Assembly: GCF_001665785.1 (NCBI RefSeq)
Contig: NZ_LZSO01000013.1
Coordinates: forward strand, 1-64,000
DNA: 64,000 nt
Direction of reading: 5' to 3'
Source of the DNA: Mycolicibacterium peregrinum
Lineage (GTDB): Bacteria; Actinomycetota; Actinomycetes; Mycobacteriales; Mycobacteriaceae
The notes beneath the pieces are model-generated. The model searched no databases and was not told the DNA's origin. It worked only from the letters and a program-made list of their open reading frames with translations. A program made the translations under genes and the position numbers. Shown here piece after piece: positions 10,341-19,698 of the stretch (the stretch's first letter is position 1; the number at the start of each line of letters is the position of its first letter).

Positions 10341-12101
10341 TCAGCCGGCGGTGAGGACTGCCGAGATCTCGGCCGCCGCATCGTCGACAGCGATCTCGCG
10401 GTTCCCTCCCGTGAACCGGTTGCGGAGCTCCACCACACCGTCGGAGAAGCCGCGACCGACTACGACGATCCAGGGCATCCCCAGCAACTCGGCGTCCTTG
10501 AATTTCACACCGGGTGAGGCCTTGCGGTCATCGAACAGCACCTCGTGACCCAGGCGGTCCAGCGCGGCGACGAGTTCGGTCGCCCCGGTCCGTGCGGCGT
10601 CGTCCTTGTTGGCCACGACCACGTGCACATCAAAAGGTGCGACGGCGCTCGGCCAGCGCAGGCCCAGCTCGTCGTGCTGCTGCTCGGCGATCACCGCGAC
10701 CATGCGGGACACCCCGATGCCGTAGGAACCCATCGTCAGCCGCACCGGCTTGCCGTCCTCGCCGAGCACGTCGGCCGTGAAGGCGTCCGCGTACTTGCGG
10801 CCCAGCTGGAAGATGTGGCCGATCTCGATACCACGCGCCGAGGCGAGCACACCGGCGCCGTCCGGTGACGGGTCGCCTTCGCGGACCTCGGCAGCCTCGA
10901 TCGTGCCGTCGGGAGTGAAGTCACGGCCTGCGACCAGGCCGACGACGTGCCTGTTGGGCGCGTCGGCACCGGTGATCCACGCTGTGCCGTCCACCACGCG
11001 CGGGTCGACGAGGTAGCGAACCCCGTTGTCCAGCAAGGCCTTAGGTCCGACGTAGCCCTTCACCAGGAACGGGTTCTTGGCGAAGTCCGTGTCGTCGAGC
11101 AAGGCGAACTCGGCGGGTTCCAGCGCAGCGCCGAGGCGTTTCTCGTCGACCTCGCGGTCCCCCGGCACGCCAACCGCCAGCAGCTCCCACTCGCCGCCGG
11201 GCTCGCGGGTCTTGAGCAGGACGTTCTTCAGGGTGTCGGCGGCGGTGACCTCGCGACCCGAGAACTGTTCCAGGCCAGCCGAATTGGCCCAGTCCACCAG
11301 TGTCGCGATGGTCGGGGTGTCCGGGGTGTCGTGAACCTGCGCGGCGGGCTGCCCCTCGATCGGCAGCGGCGCAGGCGCCCGGGTGATGACCGCTTCGACA
11401 TTGGCTGCGTAGCCGGACTCCAGGCAGCGCACGAAGGTGTCCTCACCGACCTCGCTCTCGGCCAGGAACTCCTCGGAAGCACTGCCACCCATCGCGCCGG
11501 AGACCGCCGACACGATCACGTAGCGCACACCCAGGCGGCCGAAGATCTTCTGGTACGCCTCGCGGTGCGCGTGGTACGCGTTCTTCAGGCCGTCGTCGTC
11601 CACGTCGAACGAGTACGAGTCCTTCATGACGAACTCACGGCCACGCAGAATGCCGGCACGCGGACGCGCCTCGTCGCGGTACTTGGTCTGAACCTGGTAC
11701 AGGATCACCGGGAAGTCCTTGTAGGAGGAGTACTCCCCCTTGACCGTCAGCGTGAAGATCTCTTCGTGCGTCGGCCCGAGCAGATAGTCGTTGCCGCGCC
11801 GGTCCTGCAGCCGGAACAGGGTGTCGCCGTACTCGGTCCACCGGTTGGTGGTCTCGTAGGGACCGCGGGGCAGCAGCGCCGGCAGGAGGATCTCCTGGCC
11901 GCCGATCGCGTTCATCTCTTCCCGCACGATGCTCTCGATCCGGCGCAGCACCCGCAGACCCAACGGCAACCAGCTGTAGATACCGGGGCCGACCGGCCGG
12001 ACGTAGCCAGCGCGGATGAGCAGCTTGTGGCTGGGCACCTCGGCATCAGCGGGGTCGTCGCGCAGGGTTCTCAGGAACAGCTCTGACATGCGGGTGATCA
12101 C
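10341..12101 (-). CDS. proS: Prolyl-tRNA synthetase
   Basis: A 586-residue class II ProRS of the bacterial type, carrying the YbaK-like editing insertion between motifs 2 and 3. Class II motifs include [38 protein letters not shown] and the motif 3 region [15 protein letters not shown]. The C-terminal anticodon-binding domain follows ([10 protein letters not shown]...). I chose GTG at 12101, which gives [20 protein letters not shown] as in the M. tuberculosis protein and has AAGG nine bases upstream. TTG at 12110 is alternative. The convergent neighbour ends at 10272. Confidence 0.96.
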   Translation of the reverse strand: MITRMSELFLRTLRDDPADAEVPSHKLLIRAGYVRPVGPGIYSWLPLGLRVLRRIESIVREEMNAIGGQEILLPALLPRGPYETTNRWTEYGDTLFRLQDRRGNDYLLGPTHEEIFTLTVKGEYSSYKDFPVILYQVQTKYRDEARPRAGILRGREFVMKDSYSFDVDDDGLKNAYHAHREAYQKIFGRLGVRYVIVSAVSGAMGGSASEEFLAESEVGEDTFVRCLESGYAANVEAVITRAPAPLPIEGQPAAQVHDTPDTPTIATLVDWANSAGLEQFSGREVTAADTLKNVLLKTREPGGEWELLAVGVPGDREVDEKRLGAALEPAEFALLDDTDFAKNPFLVKGYVGPKALLDNGVRYLVDPRVVDGTAWITGADAPNRHVVGLVAGRDFTPDGTIEAAEVREGDPSPDGAGVLASARGIEIGHIFQLGRKYADAFTADVLGEDGKPVRLTMGSYGIGVSRMVAVIAEQQHDELGLRWPSAVAPFDVHVVVANKDDAARTGATELVAALDRLGHEVLFDDRKASPGVKFKDAELLGMPWIVVVGRGFSDGVVELRNRFTGGNREIAVDDAAAEISAVLTAG

Positions 12102-12125
12102 AGGCGACAACCTTAAGGCGTGTCT

Positions 12126-12800
12126 TCAGTCACGGCCCTGCCAGGTACAGATGCAGGCTTCGTTGCCCTCGGTGTCGGCCAGTACCCAGAAGCGCGGGGC
12201 GACCCGGTCGCTGAGCAATATGCCGCCTGCGGCCAGTGCCGCGTCGACGCGGGCCTGCGCGGCGTCGTGGGGAACGTCGATGTCGAGGTGGATCCGATTG
12301 CGTTGGGGCCGGGGCGCATCCATCTGCTGAAACCAGATGGCCGGGCCACGGTCGAACGGATCCACGAGTCCGGCGTTGAGGTCTGCTACGCCCGGTTCGG
12401 CTGGGGTTTCATCGATATAACCCGTGACGGCCTTCCAGAACGGGCGGACCGCACCGATGTCGAGGGCGTCGATCGCAATCTCGATCGCCTGGACGGCGAC
12501 ACGACCGGTGGTCGTTTCGAAGCCGTGCCCGGCCAGCGCCTGGGACACCTCCCGGGCCAGTTCCAGATCCCGCTCGGTCACCGCGTGGGCGTCGCGCGTG
12601 CGCAGCCGCAGCACCGCCCGGTCACCGCGGATGTCGACGGAGAGGTGTTGTGACGCATCCGCACCGACCGCGTGCACTGCGTGACCGGCCGCTGAGGCGG
12701 CATCGGCCATCGACGGGGCCAGGACCTCGGTGTAGACGGCTCCCAGCACCAGGCGCCAGCCCAGCGGGCCGACGGCTTCCGAGATCTCCCGGCGGTTCAT
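12126..12800 (-). CDS. Fusion of pterin-carbinolamine-dehydratase-like and VOC domains
   Basis: A 224-residue two-domain protein. Residues about 1-95 resemble 4a-hydroxytetrahydrobiopterin dehydratase (PCD/DCoH), ending in TRDAHAVTERDLELAREVSQ. The usual catalytic HHPD pair is replaced by degenerate sequence (AGHAVHAVGAD), so dehydratase activity is doubtful. Residues about 105-224 are a vicinal-oxygen-chelate (glyoxalase-like) domain with RNRIHLDIDVPHDAAQARVD and a C-terminal DTEGNEACIC segment. No substrate can be assigned. It lies between efpA and proS, all leftward, 24 bases before proS. Confidence 0.72.
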   Translation of the reverse strand: MNRREISEAVGPLGWRLVLGAVYTEVLAPSMADAASAAGHAVHAVGADASQHLSVDIRGDRAVLRLRTRDAHAVTERDLELAREVSQALAGHGFETTTGRVAVQAIEIAIDALDIGAVRPFWKAVTGYIDETPAEPGVADLNAGLVDPFDRGPAIWFQQMDAPRPQRNRIHLDIDVPHDAAQARVDAALAAGGILLSDRVAPRFWVLADTEGNEACICTWQGRD

Positions 12801-12833
12801 CGGCGTCAGCCTAACCCCGAGACCGCGCCGAGG

Positions 12834-14354
12834 TCAGTCGACCTCGAGCTCTCCGGCGTCGATGGCTTCCTTGACGTCCTGGGCGTGGGCCACCTGCTTG
12901 GAGGTGTAGCCGATGAACAATGCCGCGACACCGACCAGGACCGCGACCGCGGCCACCCACAGCAATCCATACGTGTAGCCCGCGTCGAGCGCCGCCAGTT
13001 GCGGTTCGTTCATGTCCTTGACCGGACCGGTGATGCCGCCCAGGTAAAGGGTGCGCGAGGTGATGACCGCCTGGATGATGGCCAGCACGAGCGGGCCGCC
13101 CAGGTTCTGCAGCATCAGCGCGATCGCCGAGGCCGGACCGATACGGTCAATGTCGACACCGGCGATCGCCGAGAGCGTCAGCGGCACCACGATCATGCCG
13201 ATACCGATACCGCCGATGGTGATCGGCAGCACCAGGTTCGGGAAGTACGGAATGCCGGCGTGCAGCGTCGAGCCGTAGAGCATGGCCCCGAGCACCAGGA
13301 TCCCGCCCGCGATCACCACGATGCGCGGCTGGAAGAACCGCACGATCTGGGACGAGGCCCCGAGGCCGATGCCCATGCCGATCACGAACGGAATGAAGCC
13401 GACACCGGCGTGCAGGGCGCTGTAGCCCAGGATGTCCTGCACGTAGAGACCGATCAGCACGGTCAAGGTGAACAGCACGCCGCCGGCCAGGAAGATCGCC
13501 GCGAACGTGGCGACCCGGTTGCGTTCGTGGAACAGGTCGAACGGCACCACCGGGTTCTCGGCGCTGCGCTCGGCGATGAGGAAGGCAATGCCGAAGACGG
13601 CTGCCGCGGCGCCGGAGCCGAGCGTGATCGGGGACAACCAGCCGCTCTCCGGGCCCTGGGTGAAGGCGAACACCGCGGCCGTACAGGCCAGCGTGGCCAG
13701 CAGCGCGCCGGCGGCATCCAACTTCATCCGCTCGCGATGCGTTTCCTGCAGCGCGGTACGGGCCAGGTACAGCATCACCAGACCGATGGGCACGTTGACC
13801 AGGAAGGCCCACCGCCAGGACACCTCGGTGAGAGCTCCGCCGACCACCAGGCCCATCACCGAACCGATTGCGGTCATGGCTCCGAACACCGCGGTGGCAG
13901 CGTTGCGGGCCGGCCCCTTCGGGAAGGTGGTCGCGACGAGCGCGAGCCCTGTTGGTGCCGCGATGGCGGCGCCGACGCCCTGAAGCAGCCGCGCGGTCAC
14001 CAGGGTCGCTTCGTTCCAGGCGATGCCGCACAGGATCGAGGCGATGATGAACAACCCGACGCCCACGATGAAGGTGCGTTTGCGGCCGATCGTGTCGCCG
14101 AGCCGTCCGCCCAGGAGCATCAGGCCGCCGAAGGTCAGGACGTAGGCGGTGATGACCCAGCTGCGCCCGGCGTCGGACAGGCCGAGTTCGTCCTGGATCC
14201 GCGGCAACGCGACGATCGCGACCGTGCTGTCCATCGTGGCGAGCAGCTGCATGCCACCGATTGCGATCACCGCGGAAAGGAAGCCCCAGGACGGGAACCA
14301 GGACGGGAGGCGGGCGGCGAGGCCCTGGCGCTCGGCGTCGTTGAGTGCCGTCAT
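12834..14354 (-). CDS. efpA: MFS drug efflux transporter EfpA (DHA2/QacA type)
   Basis: A 506-residue membrane protein with about fourteen transmembrane segments, characteristic of the DHA2 proton antiporters. The MFS signature GGRLGDTIGRKRTFIVG lies in the first cytoplasmic loop, and the antiporter motif region (GLALVATTFPKGPARNAATA) follows TM4. Sequence and synteny with cysG and proS match mycobacterial EfpA, a broad-spectrum efflux pump. A short hydrophilic tail follows the last helix (SKQVAHAQDVKEAIDAGELE). ATG start at 14354. The 33 bases between it and cysG are AT-rich for this genome (ACCGGAATCTTAAGAATCCT) and may hold its promoter. Confidence 0.93.
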   Translation of the reverse strand: MTALNDAERQGLAARLPSWFPSWGFLSAVIAIGGMQLLATMDSTVAIVALPRIQDELGLSDAGRSWVITAYVLTFGGLMLLGGRLGDTIGRKRTFIVGVGLFIIASILCGIAWNEATLVTARLLQGVGAAIAAPTGLALVATTFPKGPARNAATAVFGAMTAIGSVMGLVVGGALTEVSWRWAFLVNVPIGLVMLYLARTALQETHRERMKLDAAGALLATLACTAAVFAFTQGPESGWLSPITLGSGAAAAVFGIAFLIAERSAENPVVPFDLFHERNRVATFAAIFLAGGVLFTLTVLIGLYVQDILGYSALHAGVGFIPFVIGMGIGLGASSQIVRFFQPRIVVIAGGILVLGAMLYGSTLHAGIPYFPNLVLPITIGGIGIGMIVVPLTLSAIAGVDIDRIGPASAIALMLQNLGGPLVLAIIQAVITSRTLYLGGITGPVKDMNEPQLAALDAGYTYGLLWVAAVAVLVGVAALFIGYTSKQVAHAQDVKEAIDAGELEVD

Positions 14355-14387
14355 AACGCGTCACCTTACCGGAATCTTAAGAATCCT

Positions 14388-15605
14388 TTAACCGGCGAAG
14401 GCTGCCACGGGTCCGATCACGATGATCGCCGGAGGTCGAATGCCGTCCGCACGGATCCGCTCGGGCGCGTCGCCGAGTGTGGCCAGCAGGGTGCGCTGCG
14501 CGAGGGTGGTGCCGTGTTGCACCACGAGGACCGGCGTATCCGCAGGTCGGCCCCCGTCCAGGAGCGCCTTGGTGAACAGCTCGATGCGTTCGACGGCCAT
14601 CAGCAGCACGATGGTGCCGGTCATCGCCGCGAGGGCATTCCAATTGACTAACGATTCGGGGTGGCCAGGCGCAACATGGCCGCTGACCACCACGAACTCA
14701 TGGGTCATGCCGCGGTGGGTGACCGGAACCCCGGCCAGCGCGGGTACCGATATGGCACTCGTCACACCGGGAACGACGGTCACCGGGATGCCGGCCTCGG
14801 TGCACGCCAGGACTTCTTCATATCCGCGGGCGAAGACGAATGGGTCGCCTCCTTTGAGCCGGACGACGAACTTTCCGTCGCGGGCCCGGTCCACGAGCAC
14901 CTGGTTGATCGCCTCCTGCGCCATCGCCCGGCCGTACGGGATCTTGGCCGCGTCGATCACCTCGACATGGGGGCCGAGTTCGGCGAGCAACTCCTGGGGC
15001 GCCAGCCGGTCGGCGACCACCACATCGGCGCGGGCCAGCAGACGGCGTCCGCGCACGGTGATCAACTCGGGATCGCCGGGGCCGCCACCGACGAGAGCCA
15101 CCCCGCGGGGTGCCTCCCCCGGCTCGTCACCGGCGTCTGCGGTGAGCAGACCGCGCTGCAGCGCTTCGTGGATGGCGGTGCGGATGGCCGCCGAACGGCG
15201 GTGCTCCCCGCCGGCCAGGACGCCCACCGACAGGCCGTCGGAGTCGAACGTTGCGGGGGTCACCGCGGATCCCTCACGCGCCACGTCGGCACGGACACAG
15301 AAGATGCGCCGCTCGTCGGCTTCGGCGGCGATGGCGGCGTTGACGTCGGAGTCGTCGGTGGCCGCAAGCACATACCAGGCACCGTCGAGATCCTCGGCGC
15401 GGAAGTCGCGCAGTTGCAGGGTGATCCCCGGGTCGTCGTGCGACAGCGCCTCTACCGCGGGGCTGGCCGCCCGCGCAATCACATGTACGTCGGCGCCGTG
15501 GGCAATCAGCAGGGGCAGCCGACGTTGCGCGACGGTTCCACCGCCGACAACGACGACCTTCTTGCCCGACAGGCGCAGGCCGACGAGGTAGGCATTCTCG
15601 GTCAC
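14388..15605 (-). CDS. cysG: Siroheme synthase: precorrin-2 dehydrogenase / uroporphyrinogen-III methyltransferase
   Basis: A 405-residue two-domain protein. The N-terminal part is an NAD-dependent precorrin-2 dehydrogenase-type domain with Rossmann motif VVVVGGGTVAQRRLPLLI. From about residue 165 it is a SAM uroporphyrinogen-III C-methyltransferase with VALVGGGPGDPELITVRG and GGDPFVFARGYEE. It makes precorrin-2 or siroheme, feeding both sulfite/nitrite reductase cofactor and cobalamin synthesis. The length equals that recalled for Rv2847c, and like it the protein lacks a long ferrochelatase tail. GTG start. It is nine bases after cobB in the leftward cobO-cobB-cysG group. Confidence 0.93.
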   Translation of the reverse strand: MTENAYLVGLRLSGKKVVVVGGGTVAQRRLPLLIAHGADVHVIARAASPAVEALSHDDPGITLQLRDFRAEDLDGAWYVLAATDDSDVNAAIAAEADERRIFCVRADVAREGSAVTPATFDSDGLSVGVLAGGEHRRSAAIRTAIHEALQRGLLTADAGDEPGEAPRGVALVGGGPGDPELITVRGRRLLARADVVVADRLAPQELLAELGPHVEVIDAAKIPYGRAMAQEAINQVLVDRARDGKFVVRLKGGDPFVFARGYEEVLACTEAGIPVTVVPGVTSAISVPALAGVPVTHRGMTHEFVVVSGHVAPGHPESLVNWNALAAMTGTIVLLMAVERIELFTKALLDGGRPADTPVLVVQHGTTLAQRTLLATLGDAPERIRADGIRPPAIIVIGPVAAFAG

Positions 15606-15614
15606 CCGCCGAGC

Positions 15615-16991
15615 TTAGTGGTTGCTGCTACCCGACCATTGTGTCGGCACCGCCGACGACACGAAGCGGGTGATGGCCTCCGGATGTGCCGCGGGGTGGG
15701 TGTGGAGATATCCGGCATGCACACCGCGCTGCACGGCACCGTCCCGCCGGCCCGCCTGGCCGGGCCCGGCGAACGCCCAGGCCGGCGATGGCTGTTCGAC
15801 GAATTCGACTGCAGTCCGGTGGAATTCGTGACCGGTGACCCGATCGCCCGCAGCGTGCATGCTGGAGTCCACGACCGCCACGGCGTCGCGGTAGCCCAGC
15901 GTGAGGCGTTCGGTGAACCGCGCCGAACCGGCCAGCACACCGCACATCGGCACTCCGTCGAGATCGTCGACCAGATACGTCAGGCCCGCGCACTCGGCAT
16001 GCACCGGAGCTCCACTGGCGGCGAGGCGGCGGATCTGCTGGCGGACAAGATCGTTGGACGACAGTTCGGCGGTGAACTGCTCGGGAAACCCGCCGGGCAG
16101 CACCAGCGCGTCCGCGCCGGCGGGCAACGGCTCGGACAGGGGGTCGAACTCGGCAACGTGCGCCCCCGCCCCGCGCAGCAGCTCGGCATGCTCGGCATAG
16201 CTGAAGCTGAAGGCCTTGCCGGCCGCCAGGGCCACCGTGACGTTGGTCACCGACTCGGCGACCGGACTCCACGGCTCGGCGGTGACGTGCGCGGCAGCTG
16301 CGGACACCAGGACCCCGAGATCCACGTGCCGGGCCACCAGGGCGGTCATCGCGGCCACCGCGGCATGGGCCTGTCGGCCGTGCTCGACCGCGGTGACGAG
16401 ACCGAGATGTCTTGACGGGACCGTTAACTCGTCACTCCGCGGAATCGCACCGAGGACCTGCACCCCGGCATGTTCACAGGCCTGGCGCAGCACCGCCTCG
16501 TGCCGGTCGGAACCCACCCGGTTGAGGATCACCCCGGCGATCCGCACCGCCGGGTCGAACATGACGAAGCCGTGGATCAGGGCCGCGATGCTGTGGCTCT
16601 GCCCACGCGCATCGACCACCAGCACCACCGGGGCCCCCAGCAGGCCGGCCACCTGGGCCGCCGAACCCCGCGGGATGCCGGTCATCTGCCCCTCGATGCG
16701 ACCGTCGAACAGGCCCATCACGCCCTCGACGACCGCGATGTCGGCGCCGGCGCAGCCGTGCCGGTACAGCGGTCCGATCAGGTCCTCGCCGACGAGCACC
16801 GGGTCCAGGTTGCGGCCCGGGCGGCCGGCAGCCAGGGCGTGGTAGCCGGGGTCGATGAAGTCGGGGCCCACCTTGAACGGCGCCACCGTGTGACCGGCCT
16901 GGCGCAGTGCACCGACCAAACCCGTTGCCACCGTGGTCTTCCCGCTGCCCGAGGCCGGAGCAGCGATCACCACTGCCGGGGTGGTGTTCAT
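15615..16991 (-). CDS. cobB: Cobyrinic/hydrogenobyrinic acid a,c-diamide synthase
   Basis: A 458-residue glutamine-dependent, ATP-dependent amidotransferase that converts (hydrogeno)cobyrinate to the a,c-diamide. The N-terminal P-loop ATPase has VVIAAPASGSGKTTVATG and VVEGVMGLFDG. The C-terminal class I glutaminase has the nucleophile in PVHAECAGLTYL. I chose ATG at 16991, preceded by GGAAG, over upstream in-frame starts, because those would run through the REP-like hairpin and because the resulting length equals mycobacterial CobB. The hairpin at 17000-17059 lies between cobO and this gene and could attenuate or protect the transcript. Confidence 0.94.
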   Translation of the reverse strand: MNTTPAVVIAAPASGSGKTTVATGLVGALRQAGHTVAPFKVGPDFIDPGYHALAAGRPGRNLDPVLVGEDLIGPLYRHGCAGADIAVVEGVMGLFDGRIEGQMTGIPRGSAAQVAGLLGAPVVLVVDARGQSHSIAALIHGFVMFDPAVRIAGVILNRVGSDRHEAVLRQACEHAGVQVLGAIPRSDELTVPSRHLGLVTAVEHGRQAHAAVAAMTALVARHVDLGVLVSAAAAHVTAEPWSPVAESVTNVTVALAAGKAFSFSYAEHAELLRGAGAHVAEFDPLSEPLPAGADALVLPGGFPEQFTAELSSNDLVRQQIRRLAASGAPVHAECAGLTYLVDDLDGVPMCGVLAGSARFTERLTLGYRDAVAVVDSSMHAAGDRVTGHEFHRTAVEFVEQPSPAWAFAGPGQAGRRDGAVQRGVHAGYLHTHPAAHPEAITRFVSSAVPTQWSGSSNH

Positions 16992-16999
16992 TTCTTCCG

Positions 17000-17059
17000 G
17001 CGAGCAGACGCTTGGGTACCCCGCAACGGCCGTTTCCGGGCACCTACGCGTCTGCTCGC
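17000..17059. repeat. REP-like hairpin element, copy 2 (intercistronic)
   Basis: A perfect 12-bp inverted repeat GCGAGCAGACGC (17000-17011) and GCGTCTGCTCGC (17048-17059) with a 36-base loop. Its left half is nearly identical to copy 1 at 10274, including the following TTGGGTACCC. Here it lies between co-directional cobO and cobB, so a plain terminator role is not obvious. Partial termination or mRNA stabilisation are possible. Confidence 0.75.
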
Positions 17060-17079
17060 ACGAACGAGGGTGACCTCGC

Positions 17080-17694
17080 CTACCATTCGATGCCCTTCTG
17101 GCCTTTGCGGCCGGCATCCATCGGATGCTTGATCTTCGTCATCTCCGTCACCAGGTCGGCGGCGTCGATCAGGGCCTGCGGGGCATCGCGGCCGGTGATC
17201 ACCACATGCTGGCTACCCGGGCGGGCATTCAGTACCTCGACCACTTCCTCGACGGCAACCCAGCCCCATTTGAGCGGATAGGTGAACTCGTCGAGCACGT
17301 AGAACTGATGGCGCTCTTCCGCCAGCCGACGTTTGATCTCGGCCCAGCCGTCGGCAGCCGCCGCGGCGTGGTCGACGTCACTGCCGTGCTTGCGGGTCCA
17401 GGACCAGCCCGAGCCCATCTTGTGCCATTCGACCGGCCCGCCGGCCCCGTGCTCGTCATGCAGCCGCCCGAGCTGACCGAACACGGCTTCCTCGCCGACC
17501 TTCCACTTCGCGCTCTTGACGAATTGGAACACCGCGACTGAAAAGCCCTGGTTCCAGGCCCGCAGCGCCATGCCGAAGGCCGCCGTGGATTTGCCCTTCC
17601 CCGGCCCGGTGTGCACGGCGAGCAACGGCGCGTTGCGTCGGGCCTTCGTGGTGAGGCCGTCGTCGGGCACCGTCAGCGGCTGTCCCTGTGGCAT
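17080..17694 (-). CDS. cobO: Cob(I)yrinic acid a,c-diamide adenosyltransferase
   Basis: A 204-residue CobO/BtuR-type corrinoid adenosyltransferase, which transfers the 5'-deoxyadenosyl group from ATP to Co(I) corrinoids. The P-loop is LLAVHTGPGKGKSTAAFGMA (residues about 24-43), followed by FVKSAKWKVGE, and the Walker-B-like QFYVLDEFTYPLKWGW and VVITGRDAPQALIDAADLVTEM segments are diagnostic. The C-terminus ends KGQKGIEW. It lies between the chelatase gene (34 bases upstream) and cobB, consistent with a cobalamin operon. Confidence 0.94.
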   Translation of the reverse strand: MPQGQPLTVPDDGLTTKARRNAPLLAVHTGPGKGKSTAAFGMALRAWNQGFSVAVFQFVKSAKWKVGEEAVFGQLGRLHDEHGAGGPVEWHKMGSGWSWTRKHGSDVDHAAAAADGWAEIKRRLAEERHQFYVLDEFTYPLKWGWVAVEEVVEVLNARPGSQHVVITGRDAPQALIDAADLVTEMTKIKHPMDAGRKGQKGIEW

Positions 17695-17728
17695 GGGTGG
17701 TCCTTTCCGCGCAGAGTATTGGGCCGCG

Positions 17729-19615
17729 TCAGGCGGCAGTCTGGTGCTGGACGAGCCGGGTCAGTTCGGCCGCGCGCAACTGCTCGAGCCGAACTGCCGG
17801 CGACCCCAGCTGCTCAGCCAGTTGTCCGGCCAATCCCAGTCGCACAAAAGATGTTTCACAATCCACCACCACGGCGGCAGCACCCTCGGCCGCCAGCGCG
17901 GCCGCGGCCTGCCCGGTACGTCTCAGCGGATCGGGGCCGCCGGTGGCGCGGCCGTCGGTGAGCACCACCACCAGGCTGCGCCGGGCCCGATCGCGGGCCT
18001 TCTCCCGAATCACCAGATCGCGGGCGGCTAGTAGCCCCTGAGCCAGCGGTGTCTTGCCTCCGGTGTCGAACCGGGCCAGTCGGCGGCTGGCGATGTGCAC
18101 CGAGGTGGTGGGGGGCAGCAATACCCGAGCGTCCTGTTGACGGAACGTGATCACCGCGACCTTGTCCCGACGTTGGTAGGCGTCGCGCAGCAGCGACAGC
18201 GTCGCGCCGGTGACCGCCGACATCCGGTCGCGGGCGGCCATGGACCCGGAGGCGTCGACGACGAAAATCACCAGATTGCCTTCGCGGCCTTCACGTACCG
18301 CGCGCCGGATGTCCTCGGGGCGGGGCCGCGGCAGTCCCGCGCCCTGCTGGCGGCCTGCGGTGGCGAGCAGGGTGGCGAACATGTGCAGCCCGTGCCCGCT
18401 GCCGGGTTCCGCGGTGGCCGCGATGGGGGTGCCGGTGCGGTTGCGGGCCCTCGAACGGCGGCCGGGCGCGCCCTCGCCGACGCCGGGCACCACCAGGGCC
18501 TTGGTACGGAACACCGCCGACGGCGGGGCGCTCGGGCGGTTCGCCGATGTTTTCGAGTTGCGCGGCTTCGAATTCCCCTGTGCCGGCTGCCCGTCCGCGC
18601 CGGAGTCGACGCCACCGCCGGGCGGATCGAAGTCTGGATCGAAATCGGGGTCAGGCTCGGCGTCATTCCCCGACTGGGAGGCCGACTCCCCCGCCTGCTG
18701 CATGGCCTCTTCGAGACGTTCGGGGTCCAGGCCCGGGTCGTCGAACGGATCACGCCGACGCCGGTGCGGCAACGCCAGTTCGGCGGCCACCCGGATGTCC
18801 TCCTCGGCGACCGTGGTGGCACCGCGCCAGGCAGCGTGCGCGACGGCGGTGCGCGCCACCACCAGATCGGCACGCATCCCGTCGACGTCGAATGCCGCGC
18901 ACAGAGCGGCGATGCGCCGCAATTCGGCGTCAGGCAGTTCCACCGAGCCGATCGCCTTGCGCGCGGCGGCGATCCGGTCGGCCAGCTCCGCATCGGCGCC
19001 CGTGTAGCGCTCGACGAAGGCCCGCGGGTCGGCTTCGAACGCCATGCGGGCGCGGATCACCTCGACACGGACGTCGACATCGCGTGACGCGGCGACGTCG
19101 ACGGTCAGACCGAACCGATCCAGCAGCTGCGGGCGCAGCTCCCCCTCCTCGGGGTTCATGGTGCCGATCAGGACGAACCGGGACTCGTGCGAGTGCGAAA
19201 TCCCTTCGCGTTCAACGTGAACCCGCCCCATGGCAGCGGCATCGAGCAGCACGTCGACCAGGTGGTCGTGCAGCAGGTTGACCTCGTCGACGTACAGGAC
19301 GCCGCCGTGGGCGCGGGCCAACAGGCCCGGCGAGAAGGCATGCTCGCCGTCGCGGAGCACCTTCTGCAGATCCAGCGATCCGACCACCCGGTCCTCGGTC
19401 GCGCCGATCGGCAATTCCACCAGGCGGGCGTCGTCGTCGACCGCGGACAGCACCGCAGCCAGGCCGCGGACCGCGGTGGATTTCGCAGTCCCCTTCTCAC
19501 CGCGGATCAGCACGCCGCCGATCTCGGGATGAACCGCGCACAGCAGCAGGGCCAGGCGCAACCGGTCCTGCCCCACCAGTGCGCTGAACGGGTAGGTGTG
19601 GGTCTCGGCCGTCAT
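17729..19615 (-). CDS. Mg/Co-chelatase-like AAA+ (ChlI) and VWA (ChlD) fusion protein
   Basis: A 628-residue fusion of chelatase I and D subunits. Residues about 1-300 are the AAA+ motor with Walker [15 protein letters not shown] and Walker [13 protein letters not shown]. An acidic/proline-rich linker follows ([20 protein letters not shown]). The C-terminal von Willebrand A domain has MIDAS motif [13 protein letters not shown] near residue 452. Actinobacteria making cobalamin have CobN, and this protein (like Rv2850c) is a plausible ATPase partner for cobalt insertion, which I infer from its place beside cobO and cobB. Its start is next to a 32-bp tandem repeat containing a tiny overlapping frame. 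Confidence 0.9.
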   Translation of the reverse strand: MTAETHTYPFSALVGQDRLRLALLLCAVHPEIGGVLIRGEKGTAKSTAVRGLAAVLSAVDDDARLVELPIGATEDRVVGSLDLQKVLRDGEHAFSPGLLARAHGGVLYVDEVNLLHDHLVDVLLDAAAMGRVHVEREGISHSHESRFVLIGTMNPEEGELRPQLLDRFGLTVDVAASRDVDVRVEVIRARMAFEADPRAFVERYTGADAELADRIAAARKAIGSVELPDAELRRIAALCAAFDVDGMRADLVVARTAVAHAAWRGATTVAEEDIRVAAELALPHRRRRDPFDDPGLDPERLEEAMQQAGESASQSGNDAEPDPDFDPDFDPPGGGVDSGADGQPAQGNSKPRNSKTSANRPSAPPSAVFRTKALVVPGVGEGAPGRRSRARNRTGTPIAATAEPGSGHGLHMFATLLATAGRQQGAGLPRPRPEDIRRAVREGREGNLVIFVVDASGSMAARDRMSAVTGATLSLLRDAYQRRDKVAVITFRQQDARVLLPPTTSVHIASRRLARFDTGGKTPLAQGLLAARDLVIREKARDRARRSLVVVLTDGRATGGPDPLRRTGQAAAALAAEGAAAVVVDCETSFVRLGLAGQLAEQLGSPAVRLEQLRAAELTRLVQHQTAA

Positions 19616-19630
19616 CAGGAGGACTCGCTC

Positions 19631-19698
19631 TCGGTCATGTCGGCTCCTCGCGCAAGCGCTCGTCGGTCATGTCGGCTCCTCGCGCAAGCGCTCGTCGG
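19631..19698. repeat. 32-bp tandem duplication spanning a stop/start junction
   Basis: Two exact 32-bp copies (19631-19662 and 19663-19694) plus four bases of a third. On the minus strand each copy reads CGAGCGCTTGCGCGAGGAGC then CGACATGACCGA, so it carries a GAGGAG ribosome site and an ATGA. The GNAT gene ends inside copy 2, giving its C-terminus [10 protein letters not shown]. Copy 1 supplies an ATG opening a 7-codon frame that ends overlapping the chelatase start. Confidence 0.85.

Noticed and set aside
12885..14651. Plus-strand 588-codon open frame
   Set aside because: Antisense to efpA and cysG; composition is charged and biased, a typical third-position GC shadow.
14661..16415. Plus-strand 584-codon open frame
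   Set aside because: Covers cysG and cobB in antisense; both real genes have intact catalytic motifs, so this is a shadow.
16992..17728. Cobalamin riboswitch near cobO/cobB
   Set aside because: I saw no B12-box-like conserved core; the structured element between cobO and cobB is a simple long palindrome also present away from cobalamin genes.
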